From: Bacillus badius NBRC 15713
GTDB taxonomy: Bacteria; Bacillota; Bacilli; Bacillales; Domibacillaceae
Assembly (NCBI RefSeq): GCF_001591605.1
Contig: NZ_BCVF01000034.1
Coordinates: 1-46,656 of the forward strand
DNA: 46,656 nucleotides
Reading direction: 5' to 3'
The position numbers and the translations under genes were made by a program. A model generated the notes under the pieces. It was not told the origin of the DNA and did not search any database. It was given only the letters and a program-made list of their open reading frames with translations. Each line of letters starts with the position of its first letter. Position 1 is the first letter of the stretch. This document shows, piece by piece, positions 7,771 through 15,500 of this stretch.

Positions 7771-9069
7771 TTACGCAGGGTCCTTTAGCTTACCGACAAA
7801 AAAGCCGATCAGCCCCCCGGCAAGAGCCGGCAGCGCCCAGCCCAACCCAGATGAAAAGAATGGGACCCAGGAGATCGCTTTCTGAAAGAAGGTATCGGAT
7901 ACATTTAATGCGGTTAATCCATCATTTATACTGAAAATCGTCGTCATTAAAATGGCCCCTACATGTACAGGAGTGGAATACTTTAAATGAGGATGAACAA
8001 AAGCCAGCACGACCAGCACGATCGCAAAAGGATAAATCATAATCAAAATAGGTACTGAAACCTCGATAATTTGTGCAAGCCCCATGTTAGCAATCAGAAA
8101 GCTAATGAATGTTAATATTCCGACAAAAGCACGATAAGAAATAACCGACCATCTGCCGGAAAGGAATTGGGCAGTTGCCGTCGTCAAGCCGACACAAGTT
8201 GTCAAACAAGCCAAGGCAACAATAGTTCCAAGCAGGATACGCCCGCCTTCTCCAAACAACATGTGCGAAGCGGTTGTAAGAAGTTCGCCTCCGTTGCTAA
8301 ACTGCTCGTCTGTTTCTATCCGCGCTCCAATCCAAGCGATAGAAATATAAACAGCAGCTAAGCCGATCCCGGCAATCACACCGGCCGCAATGGTGGCTTT
8401 GGCCCGGTCCCGCCAATCCTTCATTCCGCTGTTTGTAAAAGCTGTGATAACAACAATGCCAAAAGCCAGAGCAGCAATGGCATCCATTGTTAAATAACCT
8501 TCGATGAATCCGGCAATAAAAGGCGACTCCTCATATTTTCCTGAAGGTTCTGATAATGGTGCGTTAAACTTCAAAAAAGCTCCGGTACAAAGCGCAGCAA
8601 TGGCAAGAAGCAAAGCAGGCGTCAGCCATTGTCCGATCCGGTCTACAATTTTTGAAGGATTTAAACTAAACAGATACACGACCATGAAAAAAACCACCAT
8701 AAAAATGAAAACGAACGAGTGGCTTGAACGGTCTGCCAAAAAGGGAGCCACACCCATTTCGAAGGCAACGCTCGCTCCGCGCGGAATGCCGAAAAAAGGA
8801 CCTACTGCTAAATAAGTCACTAAGGCGAAGAATACGCCAAATAGTGGATGCACACGACTTCCGATCGATACAACGCCGCCTTCCGCCAATGAAATGGCAA
8901 TTACCGACAGAATCGGCAAGCTAACACCGGAAATAACGAATCCGATAATGGCCGGCCAAAAGGAAGTGCCCGCCTCCATGCCTAAAAAAGGTGGAAAAAT
9001 TAAATTTCCAGCTCCAAAAAATAAGGCAAAGAGCATAAGTCCAGTGAAAAAAACCTCTTTTTTAACCAA
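7771..9069 (-). CDS. brnQ: Branched-chain amino acid:cation symporter BrnQ
   Basis: A 432-residue, 12-helix transporter of the LIVCS family that imports leucine, isoleucine and valine with Na+ or H+. Diagnostic N-terminal sequence: LFFGAGNLIFPPFLGMEAG, followed by GPFFGIPRGASVAFE and TDGFLTMDAIAALAFGIV-like segments (here EGYLTMDAIAALAFGIV). The start is TTG at 9069, behind GAGAGGAG; no in-frame ATG is close. The gene is single and convergent with yaaN. Its 5' leader contains two hairpins, one followed by a T6 tract, which is unusual (see 9083-9150). No T-box GGTGGNACC motif is present, so a leucine T-box is not the explanation. Confidence 0.93.
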   Translation of the reverse strand: MVKKEVFFTGLMLFALFFGAGNLIFPPFLGMEAGTSFWPAIIGFVISGVSLPILSVIAISLAEGGVVSIGSRVHPLFGVFFALVTYLAVGPFFGIPRGASVAFEMGVAPFLADRSSHSFVFIFMVVFFMVVYLFSLNPSKIVDRIGQWLTPALLLAIAALCTGAFLKFNAPLSEPSGKYEESPFIAGFIEGYLTMDAIAALAFGIVVITAFTNSGMKDWRDRAKATIAAGVIAGIGLAAVYISIAWIGARIETDEQFSNGGELLTTASHMLFGEGGRILLGTIVALACLTTCVGLTTATAQFLSGRWSVISYRAFVGILTFISFLIANMGLAQIIEVSVPILIMIYPFAIVLVVLAFVHPHLKYSTPVHVGAILMTTIFSINDGLTALNVSDTFFQKAISWVPFFSSGLGWALPALAGGLIGFFVGKLKDPA

Positions 9070-9082
9070 TATGTAGAACTCC

Positions 9083-9150
9083 TCTCAACAAGTGAAGGTT
9101 CGATCCTCCCTTCACATGAAAAAAGCCAGTCTTGTGGACGGCTTTTTTCT
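9083..9150 (-). promoter_or_regulatory. brnQ leader with terminator-like hairpin and second hairpin
   Basis: On the minus strand, AAAAAAGCC-GTC...GAC-GGCTTTTTT (9148 to 9119) is an intrinsic-terminator-like hairpin 50 bases before the brnQ start. A second small hairpin GTGAAGG...CCTTCAC (about 9115 to 9092) lies between it and the ribosome binding site. This looks like an attenuation leader, but no known riboswitch or T-box core is recognisable. Confidence 0.45.
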
Positions 9151-9430
9151 CTTTTCCTTTTCATACCGAATCTAATTGTACTTATTTCGGAAAAAAATAT
9201 CAATAAAATTATAGCAATTGATACTACTAATCTACGAAAAATTATCTCAAGATATTATTGGTTTCACAAACAAAAAAATACTTTTGCATAAATTATTTTA
9301 AGATAAATTATACAAAAGTATTTAGTGTCGAATTTTGTCTAATATATATTTATTAAAAAGTAAAATTAAAATCAAATAAGGCTTTTATTCTTTATTTATA
9401 ATAGCTGTATAACCTTTGTATAAGGTAAAT
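9151..9430. other. AT-rich intergenic region with an 11-bp inverted repeat
   Basis: No gene is visible. AAATACTTTTG (9276-9286) and CAAAAGTATTT (9313-9323) are perfect inverted arms around AT-rich sequence that includes a minus-strand TATAAT (9312 to 9307). It may be an operator-promoter unit for brnQ. A poor CodY-like match (AATTTTTCGTAGATT, minus strand, near 9230-9245) was seen but has four mismatches. Confidence 0.4.
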
Positions 9431-9463
9431 AAAAAAGAGGAAAGTGGCATCCACTCCCTCTTC
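9431..9463 (-). terminator. Terminator of yojO
   Basis: Minus-strand hairpin GAGGGAGTGG / CCACTTTCCTC (one bulge, one G-U) followed by T6 ATTT, overlapping the yojO stop region. Confidence 0.75.
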
Positions 9464-11375
9464 AAACACTTTTATACAATAGTTTCTTTAACAACGGAAA
9501 GATGACTTGCGGCAAGTCATTCACATCATTTACGAATATGCTGTATTTTCCATATATGTTTTGTACTGTCTCTTTTTCTGATTCTGCGATCTCACCATCT
9601 GCAAGAAAAAGATTAATGACTTCTATCCCCAGCTTTCGGGCTTCAATCACCGCTTCATGTGTATCGATAATCCCATTGCGGTCATATCCATAAGCTGCCG
9701 GCTCACCATCAGAAAAGATGAGCAGGAATTTTTGCTTTTCGCTTCTTTTTATTATTCTTTCTTTTGCTATCCGGATAGCAAACCCATCCCTGTTGTCCTC
9801 CTCAGGTGTCAGCTGCAAAATTTCAGGTCCGCTTGCAGGTCTCAATGAAGAGGCATAATCAATCACTACATGAAAATAATTCGGCTGCCGATCGGCTGAT
9901 GCTTCATTCGTATCTTCCCAGAAACCAATTACTTCATGAGGAACTTTTACTGATTTCAAGGCTTCGTGAAACAAAACAATCCCTATTTTCGTTTGATCCA
10001 TTTTATCTTCCATTGAAGCGGAACAATCGACAAGAAGTGTAAAGACAGCATCAATTTCCGGAGACGGCTCCTGCTTCTTATAAAACAGCCTCGGCTGTTC
10101 CTCTGTAAAAAAACGAAGAAGCTTTTTGTTTAATCTTCCCCTGTGAAGATCACTGCGCGGCTGAATTTTTTTGTGTTCCAGTGTTTTTTCGATCATATTT
10201 TTCAACTTTTTTTGCAGGGAAGCAATTGACGCTTTTTGTGTTTTATACTTGCCGACAGCTTCCAAGTCAGGAGCTCCTGCTTTTTTAAAGACTGGCACAG
10301 CGAAGCGATTCTCCTTGCCGAATATAGGCTGTCCGCTGCTTTTGGCCTCTTTCTGCTCTTTATCGGCTGGAAGATCTGAAAAATCATTGCGCTGTGTTTG
10401 CCGGGCTGACCCTTGCACCATGGCAAGCGCCTGATCCCCTGCCTCCCCTTCCCTGGCGCCTTCTCCTGCCAGGTCCGCTTTTGATCCTTGCTCTAAATCA
10501 AATTGCAGAAAGCTGTTGCCAAGATCACTGGTTTCCCGGTGCCATGTCTGAAATTCTTCTTCTATTACTTCTTCCTGGCCGGTCTGCTCCTCCTCTAGGG
10601 TATCATCATTAACTAACGGATCTTTTCTTCTTAAATCATTATACGTGTCCCCTGCCGACTCCTCTTGACTATCCATCTCCGGCAAGTGAAAATACTGATT
10701 CAGCATATCCCGCTCCAATACTTCCTCCAGGACTTCCACAAGAGACCGGCTGATTTTCACCACATCGGCAGTCGAACGGGCATCATAAAAAGCAAATAAG
10801 GATTTTTGGATAAAGGGCATCGCTGCATGAATTGGCTCACTCATAGCCGGCGGCTGCAAGGGAGACTCAGCATTAAGTGCCATATAATGAAAATTAAATA
10901 AAGCATCGGCAAACAAGCTTTTCACGAGATTGGCATTGAGTTGAGCCTTAAAATGCTGCAAATACATTCTTCTTCTAGCAGAAAAGGCTTTTTTTGTGCC
11001 CGGCCGTTCCTGCTTGCATATCTCCTCTAAGCGCATATCCTCGGCAAGCACAACAACTTGCTTGGCAAATGAAGCTACGGGTGATTGCTGAATTTCCTGC
11101 ACAAAGCCTTTAATAGCTGATTCATCGGTATGAGGCCAGCTGCCAAGAGAACGCAAAAAGACATCCGACTTGTAACCATTCCACTTATCCGCTGCGGGCC
11201 GGTGATTCCAGAAATGGCTGACATACAGCTTATTCGCTTGCTTGTCTACATACGAATAGGGGCTATATTCAATCTCCACTTCCGGATTCTTCGTTAAGGT
11301 TTTAGCCAGATCTGTTAATTGCATAAATAAAAAAGAGTCGATAGTTTCATCGTTAAATTGAATAAAACGCTTCAT
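9462..11375 (-). CDS. yojO: VWA-domain protein YojO (NorD/CbbO-like)
   Basis: A 637-residue cytoplasmic protein with a C-terminal von Willebrand factor A domain. The MIDAS motif DCSAS starts at residue 450, preceded by FTLLV, and the domain continues with FLLIFSDGEP and KLGIEVINLFL. A long acidic, low-complexity middle (about residues 240-360) separates it from an N-terminal helical domain. NorD/CbbO-type proteins work with a MoxR/CbbQ-type AAA ATPase to activate metalloenzymes; the client of the Bacillus pair is not known. The partner ATPase yojN lies 9 bases upstream. Length matches B. subtilis YojO (about 638), where the pair also neighbours odhAB. The ATG follows GAGGAG. Confidence 0.9.
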   Translation of the reverse strand: MKRFIQFNDETIDSFLFMQLTDLAKTLTKNPEVEIEYSPYSYVDKQANKLYVSHFWNHRPAADKWNGYKSDVFLRSLGSWPHTDESAIKGFVQEIQQSPVASFAKQVVVLAEDMRLEEICKQERPGTKKAFSARRRMYLQHFKAQLNANLVKSLFADALFNFHYMALNAESPLQPPAMSEPIHAAMPFIQKSLFAFYDARSTADVVKISRSLVEVLEEVLERDMLNQYFHLPEMDSQEESAGDTYNDLRRKDPLVNDDTLEEEQTGQEEVIEEEFQTWHRETSDLGNSFLQFDLEQGSKADLAGEGAREGEAGDQALAMVQGSARQTQRNDFSDLPADKEQKEAKSSGQPIFGKENRFAVPVFKKAGAPDLEAVGKYKTQKASIASLQKKLKNMIEKTLEHKKIQPRSDLHRGRLNKKLLRFFTEEQPRLFYKKQEPSPEIDAVFTLLVDCSASMEDKMDQTKIGIVLFHEALKSVKVPHEVIGFWEDTNEASADRQPNYFHVVIDYASSLRPASGPEILQLTPEEDNRDGFAIRIAKERIIKRSEKQKFLLIFSDGEPAAYGYDRNGIIDTHEAVIEARKLGIEVINLFLADGEIAESEKETVQNIYGKYSIFVNDVNDLPQVIFPLLKKLLYKSV

Positions 11376-11384
11376 GACATCTCC

Positions 11385-12344
11385 TCATTCAAACAGTGTT
11401 TCAGCAATGTTCTTCACCGCTGCTTGTTCCCGTTCATCTTCTAGCTTATCAATAATCCCTCGCTGGATGGCCCGCAATGGAGGCATGAATAACGCTAAAT
11501 CACACGTATCAATTAACGCGCGGATCGATGCCGCCTCCTCAGAAATCTGTCCGTTTTTCACTTGCGTAATTAAATCCTGCGATAAAGCCGCAAAGCGGTC
11601 AATCAACTTTTCATCCGCCAGCTGGCTTTCTGTTTTTAACACGCGAATAAGCGTTTCCCCGCCGATATAAGGAACATCAATGACGATGAAGCGGTTTTTT
11701 AACGCTTCATTTAACGGCACAGTTCCCACATATCCTTCATTAATTGCGGCAATGACTCCAAAAGACGGCTTGGCGGTAATCACCTCGCCCGTGAACGGAT
11801 TGGTGATCATCCGCCGGTAATCCAATACCCCATTCAAAATTGGCAATGTTTCCGGCTTCGCCATATTGATTTCATCAATATAAAGCAAGTGGCCGTGTGT
11901 CATCGCTTTAACAACCGGTCCCGGGACGAACTCAATAGCATGCTTCCCTTCCCGTTCCGCGATCGTTTTATAGCCGATCATCGCTTCTGCATCAAGATCG
12001 ACCGAACAGTTAATACTATGCATCGGCTGCGAAAAAACCGCCGACAACGTTTCTGCCAGCTTTGTTTTCCCAGATCCGGTCGGTCCTTTCAACAAAACAT
12101 TTTTCCCGAGTGAAAGAGCCAGGACCGCATCATACAGCACCGCTTCATCCTCCGGCTCATATCCTCCTTTTCCGATCAGCCATTGATCTTCCGCATGAGA
12201 AAACTGCTCTTTTCTTTCTGCTATCTTCTGCTCTACTGGAGCAGGCCATTCATTGATAAACACATTAATCTCCCTCTCTACGTCAATTAGGCGGCTACCC
12301 TTATCATACATGCTTAGCAATTCGCCGTAAAACGGTTGAAACAT
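11385..12344 (-). CDS. yojN: MoxR-family AAA+ ATPase YojN (NorQ/CbbQ-like)
   Basis: AAA+ ATPase with Walker A GPTGSGKT (residues 87-94), Walker B LLYIDE (153-158) and a sensor-like [10 protein letters not shown] stretch. It belongs to the MoxR/NorQ group, chaperone-like ATPases that pair with VWA proteins (here yojO, 9 bases downstream) to remodel or activate enzymes. The start is uncertain. The ATG at 12344 gives 319 residues but sits in the T tract of the rok terminator and has no ribosome binding site. The next in-frame ATG (12311, 308 residues) is nearer the usual length but also lacks a clear one. Either promoter activity lies in the rok 3' end or there is read-through from rok. Confidence 0.88.
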   Translation of the reverse strand: MFQPFYGELLSMYDKGSRLIDVEREINVFINEWPAPVEQKIAERKEQFSHAEDQWLIGKGGYEPEDEAVLYDAVLALSLGKNVLLKGPTGSGKTKLAETLSAVFSQPMHSINCSVDLDAEAMIGYKTIAEREGKHAIEFVPGPVVKAMTHGHLLYIDEINMAKPETLPILNGVLDYRRMITNPFTGEVITAKPSFGVIAAINEGYVGTVPLNEALKNRFIVIDVPYIGGETLIRVLKTESQLADEKLIDRFAALSQDLITQVKNGQISEEAASIRALIDTCDLALFMPPLRAIQRGIIDKLEDEREQAAVKNIAETLFE

Positions 12345-12375
12345 AAAAAGACTGACTGCTTTAGCAATCAGTCTT
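12343..12375 (-). terminator. Terminator overlapping the rok stop codon
   Basis: 13-bp stem (12348-12360 with 12363-12375) with a 2-base loop. The one plus-strand C-A mismatch becomes G-U on the minus strand, and five T follow, so it acts on minus-strand transcripts. Confidence 0.8.
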
Positions 12376-12811
12376 CATACTCATATATATACAGTCCCCT
12401 GCCCAGCTTGCGAACCCGGTGATTCTCACGCTCAAGGCCGACCATGAACGTTGTCATATTAGCTATTTTCTTTCCTGTCTTGCCTTCGATTTGCCGTTGA
12501 AGCTCAATTCCCCGAATCGGCGTATTTTGCTCCTTCAATATCGCCACAGCTAACTCGCGCAGTTCTTCAAGGTTCTCGCTGCGCCGTCCTCTGCGCTTTC
12601 TTTCCTGAGGTAAACCGCCAATTTTAGTTAATGATACAATCTCTTTAGAAAGGGCAGCCTTCTCCTCAGCTTTTTCTGCTTCAATCCGGTCTAATTCTTT
12701 TAACCTGCGAAAGATGGCTTCTCTTTCTTTTTGAAACTCCTGTATAATCCTTAATTCAGAATTAGCCATCTGCTCCAACCTGATTTTTAATGCAACTCTT
12801 TCATCAAACAC
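12368..12811 (-). CDS. rok: Rok family nucleoid-associated repressor (short form)
   Basis: A 147-residue homologue of Bacillus Rok, a DNA-binding protein that represses comK and silences AT-rich foreign DNA. The N-terminus ([15 protein letters not shown], then a helical coiled-coil oligomerisation segment to about residue 58) closely follows the pattern of B. subtilis Rok. The C-terminal winged helix starts near residue 83 ([22 protein letters not shown]) and includes NMTTFMVGL and GRGLYIYE. At 147 residues it is shorter than the 191 of B. subtilis Rok because the neutral linker is reduced to a short basic stretch ([13 protein letters not shown]). The start is GTG at 12811 behind AGGGGGAG. 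It lies upstream of yojN on the same strand but has its own terminator. Confidence 0.85.
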   Translation of the reverse strand: MFDERVALKIRLEQMANSELRIIQEFQKEREAIFRRLKELDRIEAEKAEEKAALSKEIVSLTKIGGLPQERKRRGRRSENLEELRELAVAILKEQNTPIRGIELQRQIEGKTGKKIANMTTFMVGLERENHRVRKLGRGLYIYEYED

Positions 12812-12857
12812 CTATACTCCCCCTATAATGGACAAAAAAAATTTATATTTATGTATG

Positions 12858-12893
12858 GAGAAGGGCGTCTTTAGGACTAAAGCTTCCTTCTCT
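12858..12893. terminator. Hairpin between the small protein gene and rok
   Basis: GAGAAGG...CTTTAG GA CTAAAG...CCTTCTC forms a nested hairpin. It lies downstream of the gene at 12981-13187, but no T tract follows directly, so terminator function is uncertain. Confidence 0.4.
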
Positions 12894-12980
12894 GCCCATT
12901 ATCTTAACAAAAAAGCCCTATGAATACTAGCTGTTCTTCCACTTTGTTAGAAAAGAGTGATAAATTTGTCTACAATTCAT

Positions 12981-13187
12981 TCACTTTTCCATCTCAAAAT
13001 AGTCTTTATAAAAACCGGATACCTTCCCTTTGTCATCTACCAGAAAATAAAATTCTTCCGTTTCATTTTTTACATCATACAACTTTCCCGGAGTTAATCT
13101 ATTTTCTACCATATATTTCTTTGCATTCGTGTGAAGGCATTTCACTTTCTTAATTGTTTCTTTTTCTGTCCACTGAAGATGATTCAT
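12981..13187 (-). CDS. Small conserved Bacillaceae protein (DUF6501-like)
   Basis: A 68-residue basic and acidic mixed protein with no membrane segment. The pattern LQWTEKETIKKVKCLHTNAKKYMVEN, then LTPGKLYDVKNETEEFYFLVDDKGKVSGFYKDYFE, reads as a small single domain resembling Bacillus DUF6501 proteins. The LTPGKxYDVKNET core and the terminal GFYKxYF are the parts I recognise. Function is unknown. The ATG has a strong ribosome binding site (AAAGGAGAAG) and codon use is like the neighbours. It stands alone between sda (divergent) and rok. The family name is from memory. Confidence 0.75.
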   Translation of the reverse strand: MNHLQWTEKETIKKVKCLHTNAKKYMVENRLTPGKLYDVKNETEEFYFLVDDKGKVSGFYKDYFEMEK

Positions 13188-13521
13188 AACTTCTCCTTTC
13201 GATCCTACACTGATGTCTGCAGATCTGTTGATCTTTTTTCTACCCTATCATACCATATTTAAAATTAAACTGAAAAGCTGTTTCGCTGCACGCTAATCCC
13301 CCTCTATTCTCTATTATTTACATAATATAATTATATTCTTCTTAAGCAAGCAGCCCTATCCAAAGGTCTAGTTTCACTTTTTCTCCACTGACTTTCGAAT
13401 GAATTTCTGTATTGCCCTTTCAAAACAGAAAAAGATTATGTATAATGACAGGAAATAAAGAGAATCCTTTGTTGTTTTTCACGCCACGGATTAGACTGAT
13501 CTATTTCAAGGAGGTAGTTTC
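13188..13521. other. Divergent intergenic region upstream of sda
   Basis: Contains a TATAAT at 13441-13446 suited to sda transcription, with no good -35 at 17 bases (TTTCAA); TTGCCC lies 23 bases upstream. No TTATCCACA DnaA box was found by eye, although DnaA activates sda in B. subtilis; the best candidate, CTATCCAAA near 13355, matches 7 of 9. Nothing else is visible. Confidence 0.45.
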
Positions 13522-13653
13522 ATGAAAATCATGAGTAATGAAATGTTAGTAGCAGCCTATCGGGACGCAAAGAACAAAGGTCAAGACACGGATTGGATTA
13601 AAATGCTTCAAAACGAGGTTCAAAAGCGCGGTCTGAATGTGACAAAAAATTAA
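13522..13653 (+). CDS. sda: Sda-like sporulation histidine kinase inhibitor
   Basis: A 43-residue protein encoded behind AAGGAGG (13509-13515). The sequence MSNEMLVAAYRDAKN... DTDWIKMLQNEVQKRGL follows the helical-hairpin pattern of B. subtilis Sda (LSDELLIESYFKATE... RDFIELIENEIKRRSL). Sda binds the dimerisation domain of KinA/KinB-type kinases and blocks phosphorylation of the sporulation phosphorelay when replication is disturbed. It lacks the short C-terminal tail of the B. subtilis protein. It is monocistronic, with a strong terminator at 13667-13695. A possible client, a PAS histidine kinase, lies at 43201-44655 in the same window. Confidence 0.85.
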   Translation: MKIMSNEMLVAAYRDAKNKGQDTDWIKMLQNEVQKRGLNVTKN

Positions 13654-13666
13654 CTGAAAAATAGTA

Positions 13667-13695
13667 AGCATGCCGGGAGCCGGCATGCTTTTTTG
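13667..13695 (+). terminator. Terminator of sda
   Basis: 10-bp perfect stem AGCATGCCGG / CCGGCATGCT, loop GAG, followed by a T tract. Confidence 0.93.
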
Positions 13696-14089
13696 TATCG
13701 GCTCACAAAAGCTTCACGTTGAAAAACAGCCGGCTGGTTCATAAAGTTCACAAACCTTGTTGTGCTGCATACCTGTTCGCTGATAGAGCCTATCTATTAT
13801 TTTTAAGAAGTAAGCATACATAGCTATACCTGCCTCCTGCTCATTTATATTGAGTTAACAACGGCTGAAATCCAATCGTCCTGCTCCAATGATCCCGTAT
13901 TCTTCTGTTAGCACTCCCCTAGTGCAGGCTTTTTCTGCCGCCTCCATCATCATTTCGCCGCTTATCTTGATCACATCAGCTCTCTGCAGTATTCCTATTC
14001 ATCAACCAGTCCGCTCCTCTATGATCCTAAAGTACAGGCATCTAGAAGTCCTTTCAGCAATTGAGTTTTAGCGTCCAAAACCTAGAAAA
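13696..14089 (-). pseudogene. Intergenic region with a possible decayed reading frame
   Basis: On the minus strand about 13990 to 13858 reads open for some 45 codons and includes ADVIKISGEMMMEAAEK, but there is no start, no ribosome binding site, and stops or shifts on the upstream side (SGLVDE appears in another frame). The ADVIKIS stretch loosely recalls PfkB-type sugar kinases, but this is weak. Otherwise I see nothing in this stretch. Confidence 0.25.
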
Positions 14090-14113
14090 AAACCAGCCAC
14101 TAGTGGCTGGTTT
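14085..14113 (-). terminator. Terminator of the odhAB operon
   Basis: 24-base perfect palindrome AAACCAGCCACT / AGTGGCTGGTTT (14090-14113), followed on the minus strand by a T tract, 5 bases after the odhB stop. Confidence 0.9.
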
Positions 14114-14118
14114 AGTTA

Positions 14119-15375
14119 TTATGCTTCAAGAAGAAGATCTTCAGGATTTTCAAGCAAGTCTTTAACCATTTTCAAGAATCCAACCGCTTCTTTTCCATCG
14201 ATCACGCGGTGGTCGTAGGAAAGCGCTACATACATCATCGGACGGTTTTCCATGCGTTCTTTATCGATCGCTACTGGACGCGTTTGAATCGTATGCATGC
14301 CAAGGATACCTACTTGTGTACCGTTAAGGATTGGCGTAGAAAGCAAAGAACCGAATACTCCGCCGTTTGTAATTGTGAATGTACCGCCTTGCAGATCGCT
14401 TAGCGCCAGTTTATTATCCCGCGCTTTTAAGGCAAGATCAAGAATATCTCCTTCGATTTCAGCGAAGTTTTTGCGGTCACAATCACGTACAACTGGTACT
14501 ACAAGACCTTCTTCTGTAGAAACGGCTACACCGATATCATAGAACTTTTTCAATACAATTTCGTTTCCATCGATTTCTGCGTTCACATATGGGAACTTTT
14601 TCAGCGCAGCGACTACCGCTTTTGTAAAGAAAGACATGAAGCCTAAGCGGACATCGTGAGCTTCAAAGAATTTATCTTTTTTGCGTTTACGCAGCTCCAT
14701 AACCGCTGTCATATCAATTTCATTGAATGTAGTCAGCATAGCTGTTGACTGTTTCACTTCTAACAGACGATTAGCAATTGTTTGGCGGCGGCGAGTCATT
14801 CGTTCGCGTACAACCGGCTTGCTGTCATCTTGCTTCGGTGCAGCAGCTTGGGCAGGCTTAGCTGCTGGCTGTTGCGGAGCAGCTGGTTTCGCGCCGTTCG
14901 CTGAATAAGACTCTACATCCTGTTTACGCACGCGGCCCATTGGGTCTACTGTAGGCACCTCGTTTAAATCAATGCCTTTTTCACGAGCCATCTTACGGGC
15001 TGCAGGAGAAGCGATCGGACGTTGTTTTGTTTCTTCTTCTTGAGCCGGTGTTTCTTTCACTACTTCTTGTTTTGCTTCTTCTTGCTGAGGAGCGGCAGCC
15101 GGTGCAGCTTCTTGAGCTGGTGCAGATGCAGCAGCGCCATTTCCAGCTCCTACAATTGCGATAACTTGGCCAACTTCCACTGTATCGCCTTCTTCTGCTT
15201 TCAGCTCTTGGATAATGCCGGCTTCTTCAGAAATAACTTCTACGTTTACTTTATCTGTTTCAAGCTCAACAATGTATTCGCCTTTCTCCACTGCATCGCC
15301 CGGTTTTTTCAACCATTGCGCAATGGTACCTTCTGTAATCGATTCTGCCAACTCTGGAACTCTAATTTCAGCCAC
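14119..15375 (-). CDS. odhB: 2-oxoglutarate dehydrogenase E2 (dihydrolipoyl succinyltransferase)
   Basis: E2 core of the 2-oxoglutarate dehydrogenase complex; it transfers the succinyl group from lipoyl to CoA in the TCA cycle. Domains in order: lipoyl domain (1-75, with lipoylated Lys42 in [11 protein letters not shown]), an Ala/Pro/Gln-rich linker (about 78-115), the E3-binding domain (about 120-155, [19 protein letters not shown]), a second Ala/Pro linker, and the catalytic domain with DHRVIDG (His389) near the C-terminus. 418 residues is the usual length. The ATG follows AGGAGG. It is downstream of odhA across a 125-base gap containing a hairpin, and is followed by the operon terminator. 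Confidence 0.97.
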   Translation of the reverse strand: MAEIRVPELAESITEGTIAQWLKKPGDAVEKGEYIVELETDKVNVEVISEEAGIIQELKAEEGDTVEVGQVIAIVGAGNGAAASAPAQEAAPAAAPQQEEAKQEVVKETPAQEEETKQRPIASPAARKMAREKGIDLNEVPTVDPMGRVRKQDVESYSANGAKPAAPQQPAAKPAQAAAPKQDDSKPVVRERMTRRRQTIANRLLEVKQSTAMLTTFNEIDMTAVMELRKRKKDKFFEAHDVRLGFMSFFTKAVVAALKKFPYVNAEIDGNEIVLKKFYDIGVAVSTEEGLVVPVVRDCDRKNFAEIEGDILDLALKARDNKLALSDLQGGTFTITNGGVFGSLLSTPILNGTQVGILGMHTIQTRPVAIDKERMENRPMMYVALSYDHRVIDGKEAVGFLKMVKDLLENPEDLLLEA

Positions 15376-15448
15376 TTTCGTGTCCTCCTCTAATGTACAT
15401 TCGTCTTATCATGAAATAAATATCATAGAAAAAATGCTTTTATCTTCA

Positions 15449-15482
15449 AGCTGAACGGGCTGATTAGCCAGCCCATTCAGCT
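15449..15482 (-). promoter_or_regulatory. Intercistronic hairpin between odhA and odhB
   Basis: 14-bp stem (15449-15462 with 15469-15482), loop of 6. One plus-strand C-A mismatch becomes G-U in the minus-strand mRNA. No tight T tract follows, so it is more likely an mRNA-processing or stability element, or a weak attenuator, than a terminator. Confidence 0.55.
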
Positions 15483-15500
15483 TCTCATCTAATCAATCAA

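Noticed and set aside
9220-9250. CodY box upstream of brnQ
   Set aside because: Best match AATTTTTCGTAGATT has four mismatches to AATTTTCWGAAAATT, not better than expected in AT-rich DNA.
13300-13521. DnaA boxes upstream of sda
   Set aside because: No TTATNCACA found; the best was CTATCCAAA (7 of 9).
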